Shown: positions 48,720 through 61,388 of the stretch, one piece after another
How the letters are laid out: each line of letters opens with the position of its first letter
How positions within the stretch are numbered: position 1 is the first letter of the stretch
Assembly: GCA_002633005.1 (NCBI GenBank)
Contig: NMRA01000043.1
Location: 530,902-594,901 of the forward strand
Direction of reading: 5' to 3'
From: Phoronis australis
Lineage: Eukaryota; Phoronida; Phoronidae
DNA length: 64,000 bases
The notes under the pieces: generated by a model
Told to the model about the DNA's origin: nothing
Database searches by the model: none
The model's input: only the letters and a program-made list of their open reading frames with translations
Program-made: the position numbers and the translations under genes

Positions 48720-48816
48720 TTATAGGAAACATTGGAGAGTGAATTGCAAATATGATTGGTTTTGCTAGAACAGCCCTTATAGGAAACATTTGAGAGTGAA
48801 TTGCAAATATGATTGG
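48703..48816. repeat. 57-bp duplication of the MITE right end plus flank
   Basis: Two adjacent units starting TTTTGCT(G/A)GAACAGCCC at 48703 and 48760, each followed by TTATAGGAAACATT and GAGAGTGAATTGCAAATATG. The unit includes the last bases of the Harbinger-like element and the neighbouring host DNA, so the duplication came after the insertion. Confidence 0.9.
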
Positions 48817-49081
48817 ACCCTTAGAAAAGGAACGGGACTTACTCATGATAGCCAGGTAATGAAATGCTGATTTTATTAGCATTGATCCAATATTTGTACT
48901 TCACTTACACTTTAGGGGAGTGTTTACACTGTCAATTTTAATCTCTTGTGATCTGAGATAAGGAGATGTAGTTCTCTAGCCTCTCCCAACTCTGAGATGA
49001 GTTCAAGAAAGTTACATTGAATTGTAACTCAGAGATTGCAACCCACAAAATAGTCCCAAATAAAGTATTGCACGTGTAAAC

Positions 49082-49130
49082 TAAACACACACGCAAGCAC
49101 GCACGCACGCACACACATACACACACACAG
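49082..49130. repeat. Imperfect CA/CG-rich microsatellite
   Basis: Short (CA)n and (GCAC)n runs with interruptions. It lies inside the probable 3'UTR side of the Kelch gene. Confidence 0.85.
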
Positions 49131-49258
49131 CTGTCCCTCTCAGTTCAAGTGGTCCCTGTCTTGCAACACTGAATACCATCGTGACTGAACTAGATCCATT
49201 TAAATGAAAACATATAAGGAAAAAATTCAATTATTCCAGGCAGCACAGACTTTGCCTG

Positions 49259-52200
49259 TCAATCTATCTCTATGTCCATATTCAACACCACATACTGTGT
49301 GTGAATACTCGTCTCTGCTATCCCAGCCACCATCTCATCTTTGCTCTTTTCCCACTTGTTATCATCGTTAAGGAAATAGACATTACGCAGTACGTCATCA
49401 TCACTCTCTCCACCTGTTATATAACACAAAGGAATGCACAGTGAAAACACATTCCGTAAAATTTCCCATGGGCTTATAAATAATTAACTTTCTGCAGATG
49501 TGTAAAAATGGAACATTGCCAGAATACAAGCCCATGGGCTTACACACACAGCACTACCACAATTAACTCCTTATTGCAAAACACATTAGTCTGCTTCAGT
49601 TGTAATCATTGCTTCAGTCCTGATAATACATCCATACATGCCCATAATGATGCACAAGTCGTCACGCACATAAATTGTCACGGACCTCAATGTGACCAGT
49701 TAAGCAAGACCATACAGTTTGTTGGGAAATAAGACCAGTCCATTTATAATTTATCGACCTATGACCACAATTTTAAGTACAGTTAAAATCATCATATTCT
49801 TGCTGGCAAAACCATGCACAAATAACAAATAAGGAAACAATATGGCACAAGTTGTAAAGTTGAATGTGATAAATATGGTCCTGGCAAAAAAACTGTTTCC
49901 CAACTCTGGGCTTATTGGAACATGGCCACACTCAAATATGCCATCGCTTCTTTAACAGAAAGCTATTTATCAAATTTCATAAAAATCTGTCAAGGAACTT
50001 CATAGAAACAAAGGAAAACGGAAAAAAATGAAATTGCACTATGGGGCACAGCATTCATTGGATCGGCCTGAAAGACATCGTCTGTTTGCTTCATATAAAT
50101 GGAACTACTAAATTTAATAAAGAACCTGCAGCGTGTTAAGGAGCTGCAGTTAGGAGCGCAAAACAAAACAAAACTACCACTAGGAGGTGCCACAGTAGTC
50201 GAATTTGTTATAGTCAACCGCCCTCTTCACACGGAGAACATACACGCCAATTTTCAAAATCAGAATGGTTTGGTTGATCGAGGGGTGGACGCCAAAAAAC
50301 AGACTCGAAAACAGGAAAAATGGCCATTACGTGGTGCTAAGTACCTCGCTAGTCATATTTCTTATCATCAAACCATCGGCCGAAAAGATCTGTGGTTTTC
50401 TGTTGAGCCCAGACAGTCCAAAGTTGCCCCACATACCAACTCCGGATGGTCTCTCACGACGATTTAACGTTATGTTACCTTAGTTTGTAACAGGATATAC
50501 TTAACAGCTAGCAAGTTTTCGTTATACCTATCACCTTCATTGAGTTTGTTGTTTTTGTCATTTGGTTTGATCGGATGTTTTGCAATGAATTGGTATGCAA
50601 TTATGCTTGCAGCAAGACAACACAAGGTGTAATTGCCGACACCATTTTAATGTGCCAGTTGACATGAGGAGAGTAAACAGATAGTGCTAATGATGCCAGG
50701 CGTGGCTCTAAAAATATCTGTGTGGCAAGTGAAGCAAGGGATACTCCGATAAAAATGCCTCCACGTGGTCCCCTTATCACTCGAACACCTCACCGCCATG
50801 CCAGTGAACTGCTTTAGCTTCTTAATCTATTCAAATGCCAAAAAGAGGGACCTTTACTTATTAGCCCCACCTAATGAAAATTGTGTTGCCCACAATAGTG
50901 CATGAGAAAGGCATACAGTGCATGAGAGTTGATGAGAAATAGGCTACTAATGACAACAGTTGGTGAAAGAGGACGACTACCTCTGGATGTATGTTTTTGG
51001 TGTTCACCACTTGCCCTCTCACTCACCCAATACATAAATGGTTCCGTAATACTTGACCACGCCCATAGCACACATTGCTACTGGAAGCTCCGGTCCAAAT
51101 GTCCAGCTGTCCACCACTGGATCATAGATCTCCACTGAGTTAACACAACTTTCCGGCGACTTATCTTTCAACCATGAGTTGGTGATTTCCGTGAATCCGC
51201 CTAAAAGTGATAAACATATTAAATTTCAGTGAATAAGAGGTTTTGATAGACTATCTAGTCTCTTCACGTGTTTGTGTTAAAAATCCCATAGAAAAAATTG
51301 CTATATTCACATATTAATACGAAAGAATTTATAATTTACTACTGACATGCAGAAATGACATCTGAACCCAGTGCCGGGATTTTTGTACTAAAAAGTTAGT
51401 AATAGCAAAAACATTGCCACCAGACGTGACCTTTTGAAGATCCTTAAAAAGCAATTCAAGAGTCAACAAAACTTAACAAATCGCTTCGGTGGATAAACCT
51501 CTGGCAGTTCAAGTTGACTTTAACTACAGACAAAAACACTGAACACATGAGATCACAAATCACCATCTTGGAAGAATTATGCGAAGTTTGCAATTTAACT
51601 TAAAACTAAAATGAACAAATTCATATTATCAACATAACTCAAAATATTTTATCCGTAACCTGACAAATACTTCCTTGCAGTAGACACATTTTGCCAAGAA
51701 AAACGAGTGCCTAGTGAGGGTAGGGTGACTGGAAACAAAATATTTCAAGTATGGTCTTATTTAATAGACAGAAAATACTACATGAAAATGCGTAGAACTA
51801 ACCTATGGTATAAATCTTGTCCTTGTGTACAACACAGCCTGCCAAACACCTGGCTATGTTCATATCTGACAACCGAGACCATTTGTCTTTGGTAGCGTCA
51901 TAACTGGAAACAGATTTCGTCCATTACTCACAACATCCTAATGTAAAGTCAAAGGTGAGCCATGTTCTAATTTTTAAGTGAGAATTTGCAGGACTACAGA
52001 GGTTAAAAAAATCCACAACTTGAAATTAAACAAGTTTAAGTTAAAGGATATTTCAAACCTTATTCACAAAAACTGTCCATTTTTACAATATTTCACGTGT
52101 CTTTATTCTCGGGAACTTAAAATACAAAATATATAACACATGGGAAAAAAGATTTAGCAGAACCACCTTGGAATCGTACAACTGTGTGGATATTTGTTTA

Positions 52201-55200
52201 ACTTCTCCAAGGTCAAAGATTAAAGGCCGTTCAATCAAATCGAATCTCCCGCCAGGTACAGAAAAGCTTCATATACCCCCCAGTCCTTTCATTCACAAAG
52301 TTGCCACAACATTGAGTCAACGAGGTGTACTTATGATAGAATGGTGCTGGGAAAACAAAGACAAAACGTAGATTTGATCCTAAGGGAGTTGTGCGTCTAC
52401 ATGAATACGACCGTTGGCGTTGAAAACCAATGCCACGAGTTGCCTCAGGCCTCATGAACACAGCAAGTTGTGAAAAAAGATCAATCGTCACCCTAATTCC
52501 TTAATTCAGTTAATAAATTGACATTTCGGTGTTTCGATCTCATGGTAACGACATACTTTAATCACTGAATCGATTTTTGTTTTCCATTTCTTACTTGGTT
52601 TCGTATCAGTCTCCCAGCACATGACTTGTACAGGCTAACAATAAACTGCGACCTACTTAAAAAGTAGGTCACAAACAACAGTATTGAGTTGGCTGGGAAC
52701 AGTACGTTTTTAATGATAATTAAGATACTTACGAACTGCAAAATCAGTTGACATTGCGAGTGAATGTTGAAATAGCTAACATAGTATAGGTTATGAATAC
52801 CGAAAACAAGTTTTCACCGAATAATTAACCGAAGACTTCGAGATTTTCACTTGTCCCAGTTTGATCAGCTTTTTTCGGCTTCAGTAAATCGACTTTATTC
52901 GAACTTAGGAACACTAGTTCTCGAAAACGGTAAGATGGATTTCACTGAAACTTTCCAAACTTAATAATTAGTCATCACTCTCAAAAACACTGTCAGGATT
53001 TTTGATATAAAGGCCTAGTTTTTGCATAATGTGACGAAGACGAATAAGATTTCAATTTTTTACAAAAATACCTTTACATTTTGTGAGCTCATTTGTCATA
53101 GAAACCAAATGAACAGACTAATTGAAATTTTCTAACAGCGTTTTTGAGGTAACTAGTGAAGTTTTCATTTAGAAAAGGTTTCATTCAAATCGACGGAGGG
53201 GTTATTTTGCTAGGAATGTACCTTATTAAATATGAAATTCTGACAAAAAAGTTTTTACATAAAAATAATAATGGCACATAAATACAAAAGGCATATCTAT
53301 ATTTCCTGGTCTTTGTTCTTTTAGAAAATATATACTTTTACTAGTTGACAAAGCTTAGTTTTTTCGATATACGAGTTAGAATGGAGGTCACTAAATAAGG
53401 TTGGAGATAACCTTAAAGAGAATACGTAACAGACTCAGTTCAACTTGAGGACATGAAATACATGATGTCTTGTGTTATAAGAATGTTGAAAACTTGAAAA
53501 ACAATGATTTGAAAATATCACATCTGCTTCATACTAAGCAAGATTGACCAAATAACAAACAAATGACATTGAAATGTCAAAAAAAAAAAAATTCAAATAG
53601 TCATCAATTGGATAAAATTATTCAGTTAGATTTCTGACCAAGTTTCCTTCATCACACTAACTATCTATAATAATAAACACCAGGGTTTGTGGTATGACTT
53701 TTGAACTCAAGACTCACTCAGGGCTTGAAATGTAATCAATCATGCTGAATGATTCAAGTACAAATTTGTAAGTTTACTCAAACCGTGCCTGCAATTGGTC
53801 AATTTTTGAGTCAAGGTTTGAGTAGAGATTAGACCCTAGGCTCAGAAATTGTTGGAAATGGCCGTCATGACTGAGCGCACAATAGCTTTCATGGCGACAC
53901 GTGGTGGGTCATTACTCCTCACGGTGATTAAATTATATTCAATAAATTTAGGCGTGTAATGCGAGAAGTCTGACGGTCTAGCTGAAAAGCATGTAAATTT
54001 CACCATGATGTCTGATGAAAAGAAACCGACTCAATGAAATTACCAATACAATGCATTGCTGATTTCCTTCTTGCCGCGGCCAGGTTTTTTGTTGCACATC
54101 TTCTCACACTCTCCTCCGAATACATACAGCTTGCCTTTATAGGAGATAGCACAGAAACACCTACAATGGAGTGACAGTAGTAACACAGGAATACATAGAG
54201 AAGGCAGGAGTGACAAGCAGTACTACTTGGTGCACTCGCCTTGCAACGTCCTTCAGTAATATGTCACCGCGCATCAATCTTCAAGGTTATGCACTGCAGG
54301 AGCCTACACAAATTCCAAATTTTGCTAATTTCGGAATGTCACATCTCCAGAATGGCTGATCAGATTCAAATGAAAGTTTCTGATAAAATATTTTATCTGC
54401 TTTTCTACAAAATGATGAATTGTTTTTAAAATGGTACAATTGGAAACAGAGGCTATCAAAAATAACACTGACTTTCACGGAAAAAATAAAGTTGTACAGT
54501 CAAAGAGAAAAACAAAATATTGAGAAAACTAAAACCACGTTTACGAGACTTTATCTTGAACATTTAAATGTATATCAATGAAAATTGGTCCTGTTATTGA
54601 TGCCATTGTTTTGTTATAAAAGCACCTTTCTTTTTGCCAATTAACTTGACTAGAAACATAATGGGAAAGTGACACAATAAATGGTAGATTATCAACAAAC
54701 AATGTCTGATCTACCTGAGAGCCTTAGGCATGGGTGTCACCTTTTCACAACACACAATGTCTGATCTACCTGAGAGCCTTAGGCATGGGTGTCACCTTTT
54801 CACAACACACAATGTCTGATCTACCTGAGAGCCTTAGGCATGGGTGTCACCTTTTCACAACACACAATGTCTGATTTACCTGAGAGCCTTAGGCATGGGT
54901 GTCACCTTCTCACAACACTCCTCCTCAAGGTCATAACGCAGCATACTGGACAGGTTGCCCATGTCATCGCAGCCTCCTAGGATGAAGACAGCGCCATCTA
55001 CCTGTACCAGACAACACCTGTGAAGATGAACATGTGTTCAGAAAGCTCAACTGGAAGAAGTGTGCGAGACACTTTGTTAATTGAAACCTGATGGAATGTA
55101 ATCATTTAAAGAACTATTAAGGTATGACACTCAATTCAGAGTTTTTAACAGAGTCAGTAAGAATTCCTAATTTCGCATTACTATACTCTAAAATAAGTGC

Positions 55201-58200
55201 AGTCTGATGCTGGGTCCATTATGAATTGAAGTCAATGATTTTGACTAGTGTTATTAGGTGAATATTAGTGCAGACTGCAAAAATACTTACTGTTTCCGAG
55301 AAACAGACATGTTGCACAGAGATTCGAATGTGTTATCTTCCGGCACCCATTTATAGATTGCTCTACCATCTTCATCGCCACCAGCCAAAATCAATTCATT
55401 GTCGCCTAAAAAAGAAAATTTCTCATGAACAGATCAACATGAATAAAAATTCTAACATATATGTTGAATGGATGATAGATTCTAACATACATGTTCAATG
55501 GATGATAACCATTTTCAGATATAGCGGCAACATAAATGAAATATGTCCTGTCGCTAGATGGCGATACCGTAATGAGTAGACAGCATTTTGCATTATTAAA
55601 TGGAGACTTAATGCAGTGGGATTTCCAAGATTTTTTAAGAATTCCCTGCTACCGTTCAAAAATTCCAAAGTTTTGAAACGCGCGTACATGAAAGAAATTG
55701 CATTTTGTCCCTGTCTTAAATAAACTCTAAATCTCTTTCAATTGTTTCCACCATCTTAGGGCACACGAGCCTCACCGCAAAAAAAAAATTGGCACTAAGG
55801 GTTGCCACAGTTGTCGAACATGTCCGAAAATCAGTGTTAGCTGCAGTCTTCTCATAAGGAAACCATCTGCCCATTTTCATAATGATCCTTTAAGTGGTTT
55901 GGTAGATAAAAAGGCGGATATCAAAAACATACTCAATTTTTTATAAATTACCACCACGTCAAATCACTACGTCAAATCCACCTGAAAAGGATAAGACGCC
56001 ATTGACTCTTTAATAGATAACTATTTGCCAGATTTCATGAAAATTCCGCATAGAACTCCCAAGATACAGCGACAAAACTTAAAAACTAATACTGCCACTA
56101 GGGGCCACACCATTAGTCGGATTGGTCTGAAACTGTTATCATCTTCATAGGAACATATCTACTATATTTTACAAAGTTCCTCCAAAAAGTAAAGGAAATA
56201 CAGCCCTGTACGCAAAAAACATTGCCACTAAGGGTTGCCACAGTAGTCAAACCCATACAAAAATCTGTGTCAGCGCAGTCTTCTTATCTGGAACACATCT
56301 GCCAACTTTCATGATGATCCTTTGAGTGGTTTGGGGGGATAGGAAGGCAGGAGTCAAAAACAAACTCAAAATTCTTTTAAATTGCCACCAGGTCGCACAG
56401 AATATATGTCAAATCCACCCAAAAATGGGAAGGTGTCATCGTCTCTTTTACTTGCTAAATTTCATGAAAATCCATCGAGGAACTCTAAAGATACATAGGC
56501 AAATGTAAAAAAAACTAAAAGTGCCACTAGGGACATAGTTGCACTGGCTATAATATTACAAATGAAGAGAAACATTATACAAAACTTTTTATACATTTTC
56601 TTGAAACTAGATTACTTCTGTATACTGCTTTAAATTCTACTACCTGTGACCAACAAGGCGGGGTTTTCTAGGTCAGATGGAAGGTCACAGACCACAACGC
56701 CGTGACGAGAGGCCACCTCTTCACACCTCTGACCATAAACAAGAAGTACCTGTTTCTTATCATCATCTGAGTATGACGTGTAGAGAATTACACGGCAGTA
56801 GTCTTCGCCATACCTGAACAAAAAGATCACCAAGGGGCTCTCAACATACTCCAGGTAAATATTCAAGGCATTAAAAGTGACAAATTAAAACAGCTACTCA
56901 GTGGTCATTAGGTCGAACAAAGGGTGATCATTTCAAAGGGTGATCATTTCAAAGGGTGATCATTTCAAAGGGTGATCATTTCAAAGGGTGATCATTTCAA
57001 ATCGGGGGTCAATATTTACCCATCTGCCCATGACATTTCTGAAGAACTTATTGATACATTTCCAGATTTTCTAACAAAATAGATGATTCATTTGCAATCG
57101 TGAAAGTTAGATACCTGAACATTTCAGTACCTCAGTGATGACTTCAGTCACAGGAACTGCAAATGAATGCTTTGAAATTGTTCAGCACTGTGGTAACATT
57201 CTCCAGTTTGAGACAGTCTCAAGAATTTGGGACATAGAAATTTAAGCAGAAATTGATTTTTTTTTAATTCTGAAGATTGAAGCAAGGGCAATTTTGGCAT
57301 TCATCATAATTCTTAGATTTCAGATAATAATAATAATAACCTAAGAATCAGACAATTTATATTGAATCTAAGAGTCAGAAAATAAACTTGGCAGTTCACG
57401 AAAGCTTTGATCATAGCCGGTGACGCAACATTTTTATGCATCCAATAATTTGCAACATGGAGGTGAATGATTGTTTAGTTTAAAGTGAAACTTGCATACT
57501 AATTCCTATTCTCTGTGATTGCTTGGTCACACAGACACACAACATATAGTGAAGTAGTTTGAAAATTGACACGTTTTCAAGAAAGAGTTTTTTCACTCAA
57601 CCGTGTCTAGTAAGTATTGTGACGTAGTGTTGGGGAATACTGCATGATGAGGGTTATGTGAGCCCCCAAGGTATGACATTAGTCCAAAGGTCATCTATTT
57701 GCAAATTCTTTTTTTTGTTTTCACATTTAGAAATTGTCAGTAAATACAACTTTACTTTGTTTAGCTACGATGTTCAAATAGCATTGTAGTAACTGCTATA
57801 CATTACCATAGTTAGGAGCATTCAAATACATCTTTAACTAACTGTCCAATCTCAGTAGAGTGGTTAAATACCTGGGATTCAAGCTGAGATCAAATTGGTT
57901 CCATCGGTGCTTTAACAACTTGCACTCGATGACCTCATCAAAGATTTTTGTCATCTCCATGTTCCTGCCGAGTAGCGGGTTGCTCTTAACATTATCATAG
58001 AAGTAGTGTTCATCTATCAGGGCATAGCTAACCCTACGGAAGACTTTTACCATCTCTGACTGTCTACTTTCTGGATCATGTTTCAGCCACCGTAGTGCAG
58101 CCTCAAAAACATCTTCTTCAGTGGCCTGAATGTCCACGTACCTGAGCAAATGTACAAAATAACAAACATTTCCAGTTCCCTTGAAAACTGCATTCAAAAC

Positions 58201-59424
58201 CAGTAGAGGCAGCACATTAAGGCGCAGATGACACAAACTTTGTAAATTGTTACAAAACTTTAATTTTCAAATGCTAAATTAGTCTTAGACTCTTTTGAAG
58301 CTCATCTGCCCTGTTTGGCTGGCTAAAAACGAAATTATGAGGAATTTGCATATCATACTCATGAAATTGATCTCAAAATGCTCCTTACCAAGATAGAATT
58401 CTATTTCCAATACCAACAAGAACTTCAATAAACACTGCAAAGCATATTTTTTAGTTGATGAGATCAAAATTTTCAAGTCGGAGTAAGAGGCCAAAACAGG
58501 CTGAAATGTGGCTTAAAAACAAAATTCATTAAATTTCCATCTTACTAAGACATTGTAACTGAAAAATCAGACAAAACCTTTGATTCAGTTTTGATAACTT
58601 TACAAATTTTTTCATCTGGTGCTATTCCCGCACATATTTTTAACTACAAACCAAAACAAATTGACAAGGCACTCTACAACTCGATTTTTATAATCAGCAA
58701 TAAAAAATATTACAACTTACTTGATAATATCTTGCACATTTGTAGCTGACAATGACAGGAACTCTTGGTTTTGAGTGACCTCATTGAACTTGTCACCGAT
58801 CGTTTCAAACGCAGCGAACTCAAGGTCTCTGCATGAGTGAGCAATAGCAAAGAAATAGACGCCGATACAATTATCACTGTCCAGTTGTCTCTCCATGAAC
58901 TTTGCACAACCATCGAGTAATTTTGGTAAGCGAAATAGATTGGCTGCAGCCAACAGATTTTGCACAGTTTCGTTCCTCAGCTCTACTTGCCCGGTATACA
59001 GGTACTGAAGAATCAGCTCCATGGTCACCGCGTCCATGTCTTTGATCTCCACCTTATCCTTGTTTTTTTCTGCCAGTCCTGATGTAAACATGGCTCTGAA
59101 GTAGTCGCACGAGGCAGCAAGCATAACACGGTGACACATAAACTCCGAGCCGTCAACCAGAAGAGATATATCATAGAGCTGTTTGTTGTCATACAGTTCT
59201 TGAAAGCCTGTAAAGCACTTAACTCCTCGCTCCTTGTCTTGAAACAGATTGCTGTGTTCTACCTCAGTCAGTGAGGGCAACATCTCTGTGCCGTCATGAG
59301 CATCACATTCCTTGTCCCATAATGCTGAGTGACGTTGTGTCGGAGACACTCCACGCGCTCCTTGTATGACACGCTGCGAATCCTCATGGTACTGGACCAC
59401 AGGGTGACTGGAATGTTCCTCCAT
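49259..59424 (-). CDS. BTB-BACK-Kelch (KLHL-type) protein, complete, nine coding exons
   Basis: Probable substrate adaptor of a CUL3 ubiquitin ligase. Minus-strand exons are 59424-58721, 58141-57872, 56813-56644, 55405-55291, 55017-54880, 54160-54044, 51903-51803, 51200-51027 and 49413-49259. Every junction is GT-AG and phases fit, giving 1944 nt and 647 aa. Residues 1-65 are a non-conserved leader. BTB covers about 72-177 (YDISLLVDGSEFMCHRVMLA, YFRAMFTSGLAE, YLYTG). BACK covers about 183-320 (NCIGVYFFAIAHSCRDLEFA, then ALRWLKHD). Kelch blades follow from about 330, with GG pairs in LILAGGDED, FILGGCDD, YVFGGECE, YTIGGFTE and YVLGGESD and W at the usual downstream positions. The first blade is divergent. 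The start ATG lies directly at an acceptor (CTTCTTAG|ATG), so the 5'UTR is spliced. I cannot match it to one vertebrate KLHL number. A candidate polyadenylation signal (minus AATAAA) is at 48872-48877. Confidence 0.94.
49960..50330 (-). repeat. CTCF-motif repeat, minus-oriented piece in a Kelch-gene intron or 3' flank
   Basis: Reverse complement of the 18450-18950 segment: CTACCACTAGGAGGTGCCAC, a hexamer-rich TAAATTTAATAAAGA phrase, and TGGTTTGGTTGATCGAGGGG-type sequence. It lies between the last two coding exons of the Kelch gene. Confidence 0.7.
54701..54910 (-). repeat. 55-bp x 4 tandem repeat containing the 3' end and donor of Kelch exon 5
   Basis: Units start at 54701, 54756, 54811 and 54866. 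Each holds, on the minus strand, the coding end GGTGACACCCATGCCTAAGG and CTCTCAG followed by a GT donor. The exon-proximal unit has GTAAATC (exon ends at 54880). The three intronic copies have GTAGATC, with equivalent exon ends at 54825, 54770 and 54715. Reading past the true donor gives an immediate in-frame stop (AGG TAA). Confidence 0.93.
55745..56545 (-). repeat. CTCF-motif repeat, minus-oriented copy in a Kelch-gene intron
   Basis: Reverse-oriented segments of the 16832-19450 family. They include TGCCACTAGGGGCCAC (about 56093), ATTGCCACTAAGGGTTGCCA (about 56221), ATTGCCACCAGGTCGCAC (about 56381) and GTGCCACTAGGGAC (about 56521), each alternating with GAAATTTGGCA-type phrases in reverse. 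Confidence 0.75.
56921..57000 (+). repeat. Tandem repeat, 16 bp x 5
   Basis: Five perfect copies of AGGGTGATCATTTCAA, each with the palindrome TGATCA. It sits in an intron of the Kelch gene. Confidence 0.96.
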
Positions 59425-60853
59425 CTAAGAAGAGTACAGAATATAAATGCCACAAAGTTAGAGCCATTTATGAGCATAAGAGAATACTACATACTCTTAC
59501 GCCCAATTCAATTTTCATTTTTAGCCAGCTTAATCAAGAAGAAATACAAAAAAATGTCAGAACTGAACAAAATGTAGAATTCCCTTAATAAGACTGCAAC
59601 TGAGTACTAAGGCTTAGGTCTTTGAGTGAATGCAAAGTGGTTCAGTAGTTGATGCATGAGCAGACACTTTCTCCTTTTGAAGAACTATTGATCAATGAGA
59701 AAAATTTACACCAAGTAATCAATAACTTTTGTTCTTGGTGCCAGTTGACATTAACAGAAAAAAGTGTCATCCATATTTAGTGCATAAGTTATTCATTGAA
59801 CCAGCTTATCAAGACGATTTTGCAGCAAACTGTTAATTATTAAGTCGCAAGAAAAACTCTCAATTAAAAAAAATCCATTCATTACCTCAAAAGCAAAGTA
59901 TGGTGGAAGCAACAGCCAATCTGTAAACTCTTAATCTGTTTTTCCCTTAAATTTTGTGTACGTCATCTTACATTAACAGGTTTTGACTGAAGACAGCAGG
60001 AATTATTGCTCTTGTCTTGTATTTGAATATACGTCCTTTCAATTTAGGGGCCTCCTAGTTATGGATTATTAAGGATTCAACTGCTGTTCTTTTTCTGTTT
60101 TGATAAAATTATACATACTTTAATTTGTGAGCCCCCTCTCAAAGGTACCCCCAATGATGTAATCAATTGTAAATCTTTTCTTGCTCTTAATTGAATACCG
60201 TAATCTATACATATTACGGGACTTTCCTCAGTCAGGGACCCCTCTTGGAAAGGAGCCTGAGAGTAATTGCCCTCACCCCAAAAAAAATATCCGGAGCTGA
60301 CATCATACTTAGATTTCAAACAATTATCAGTATGTCTCAAAGTCAAGCCGTATTCTAAGCTTGGTAAAACCAGCTAGATACATCATGGTAAAAATTTGGA
60401 AGAGACACTCAGGAATGAGTTTCAATTGTTTGTATGGCAAACTGTATTTTCAGTAGTACTGCTAACAACTTAACAATCACAATCTGGTCAATTCCCAACT
60501 TGTTTGTGAGTGATACTGTGTATTGTCATAACAGCAAGCGCCTGATGAGATGGACTATGACCACCGTTTCTATTGGACTTGGAGACAGTGAAGCTCCTAT
60601 AATCGCTTCATACGCTAGAAGCTTTTCGTCAAATTAGGTTGCTGACCGTAATATATTGGGTACAAAATAGGACCACAAAGGTGCAAACAACTCAAGTTTA
60701 TTTTCAAGATGGACGACTGACAAAACTGTCCATAATGCAGTGGTAAACTAACTACAACTTGAGAAACCAGGTGGCAGCACCAGATAGAGTGCTCAATACT
60801 CTACACCGTCAATGTGTAGTGTGCGCAGTGTTAAAAATAGCCAGTTGCCGATA

Positions 60854-61085
60854 TGGGCAACTGAACAAAGGACAGTTCGAAAAAAATTGATTACGTGACT
60901 ATTTGTTTGAAGTGGAAGGAATTAAAGACATCTATGAGTTCTGTCCTAAGGCTATGTCCTTCTACTACTAGTAATGCGGAAAAGCCAAAGGTACTTATAA
61001 CAACGTCAACAGGACTTTGATGTTTTAACCAATGTGAAGCATAATTCCCCGAAAAGCTTCCGGCGTATGAAGTGTCTATAGCGAG
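60854..61085. repeat. Dispersed repeat, copy 1 (pair with 63411-63645)
   Basis: Shares ordered blocks with 63411-63645: GGACAGTTCGAAAAAAATTG (against GGACTGTTCGAAAAAATTTG), GTGGAAGGAATTAAAG, ACTTATAA, GGACTTTGATG, GAGGCATAATTC-type and CCGGCG(T/C)ATGAAG. No ORF. Confidence 0.75.
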
Positions 61086-61388
61086 TAAAGGCTCTTCACC
61101 GTCTCTAAAGGCCAGTAGACACTGTCTTCACTGTCTACTGAAAGTGCCTGTGCAATGACAATTCATATTTAGAGAATTTAATTTACCACGCCTACTTCAA
61201 GGCCCGGACTTTGACGCTGTAAACAGGTAAAGTAAAAGTAAACATAAAATGTTTCTTTTACATCGGTATAAAACAGGTTAACAGCAAAACAGTAACACAA
61301 GTGCTAGGGACCGATATAAAATGAGAAATCAATGTACAAAAGAGGTAGGAGTGCAATGTACACCAAGTATACAAACGTACATGACTTA

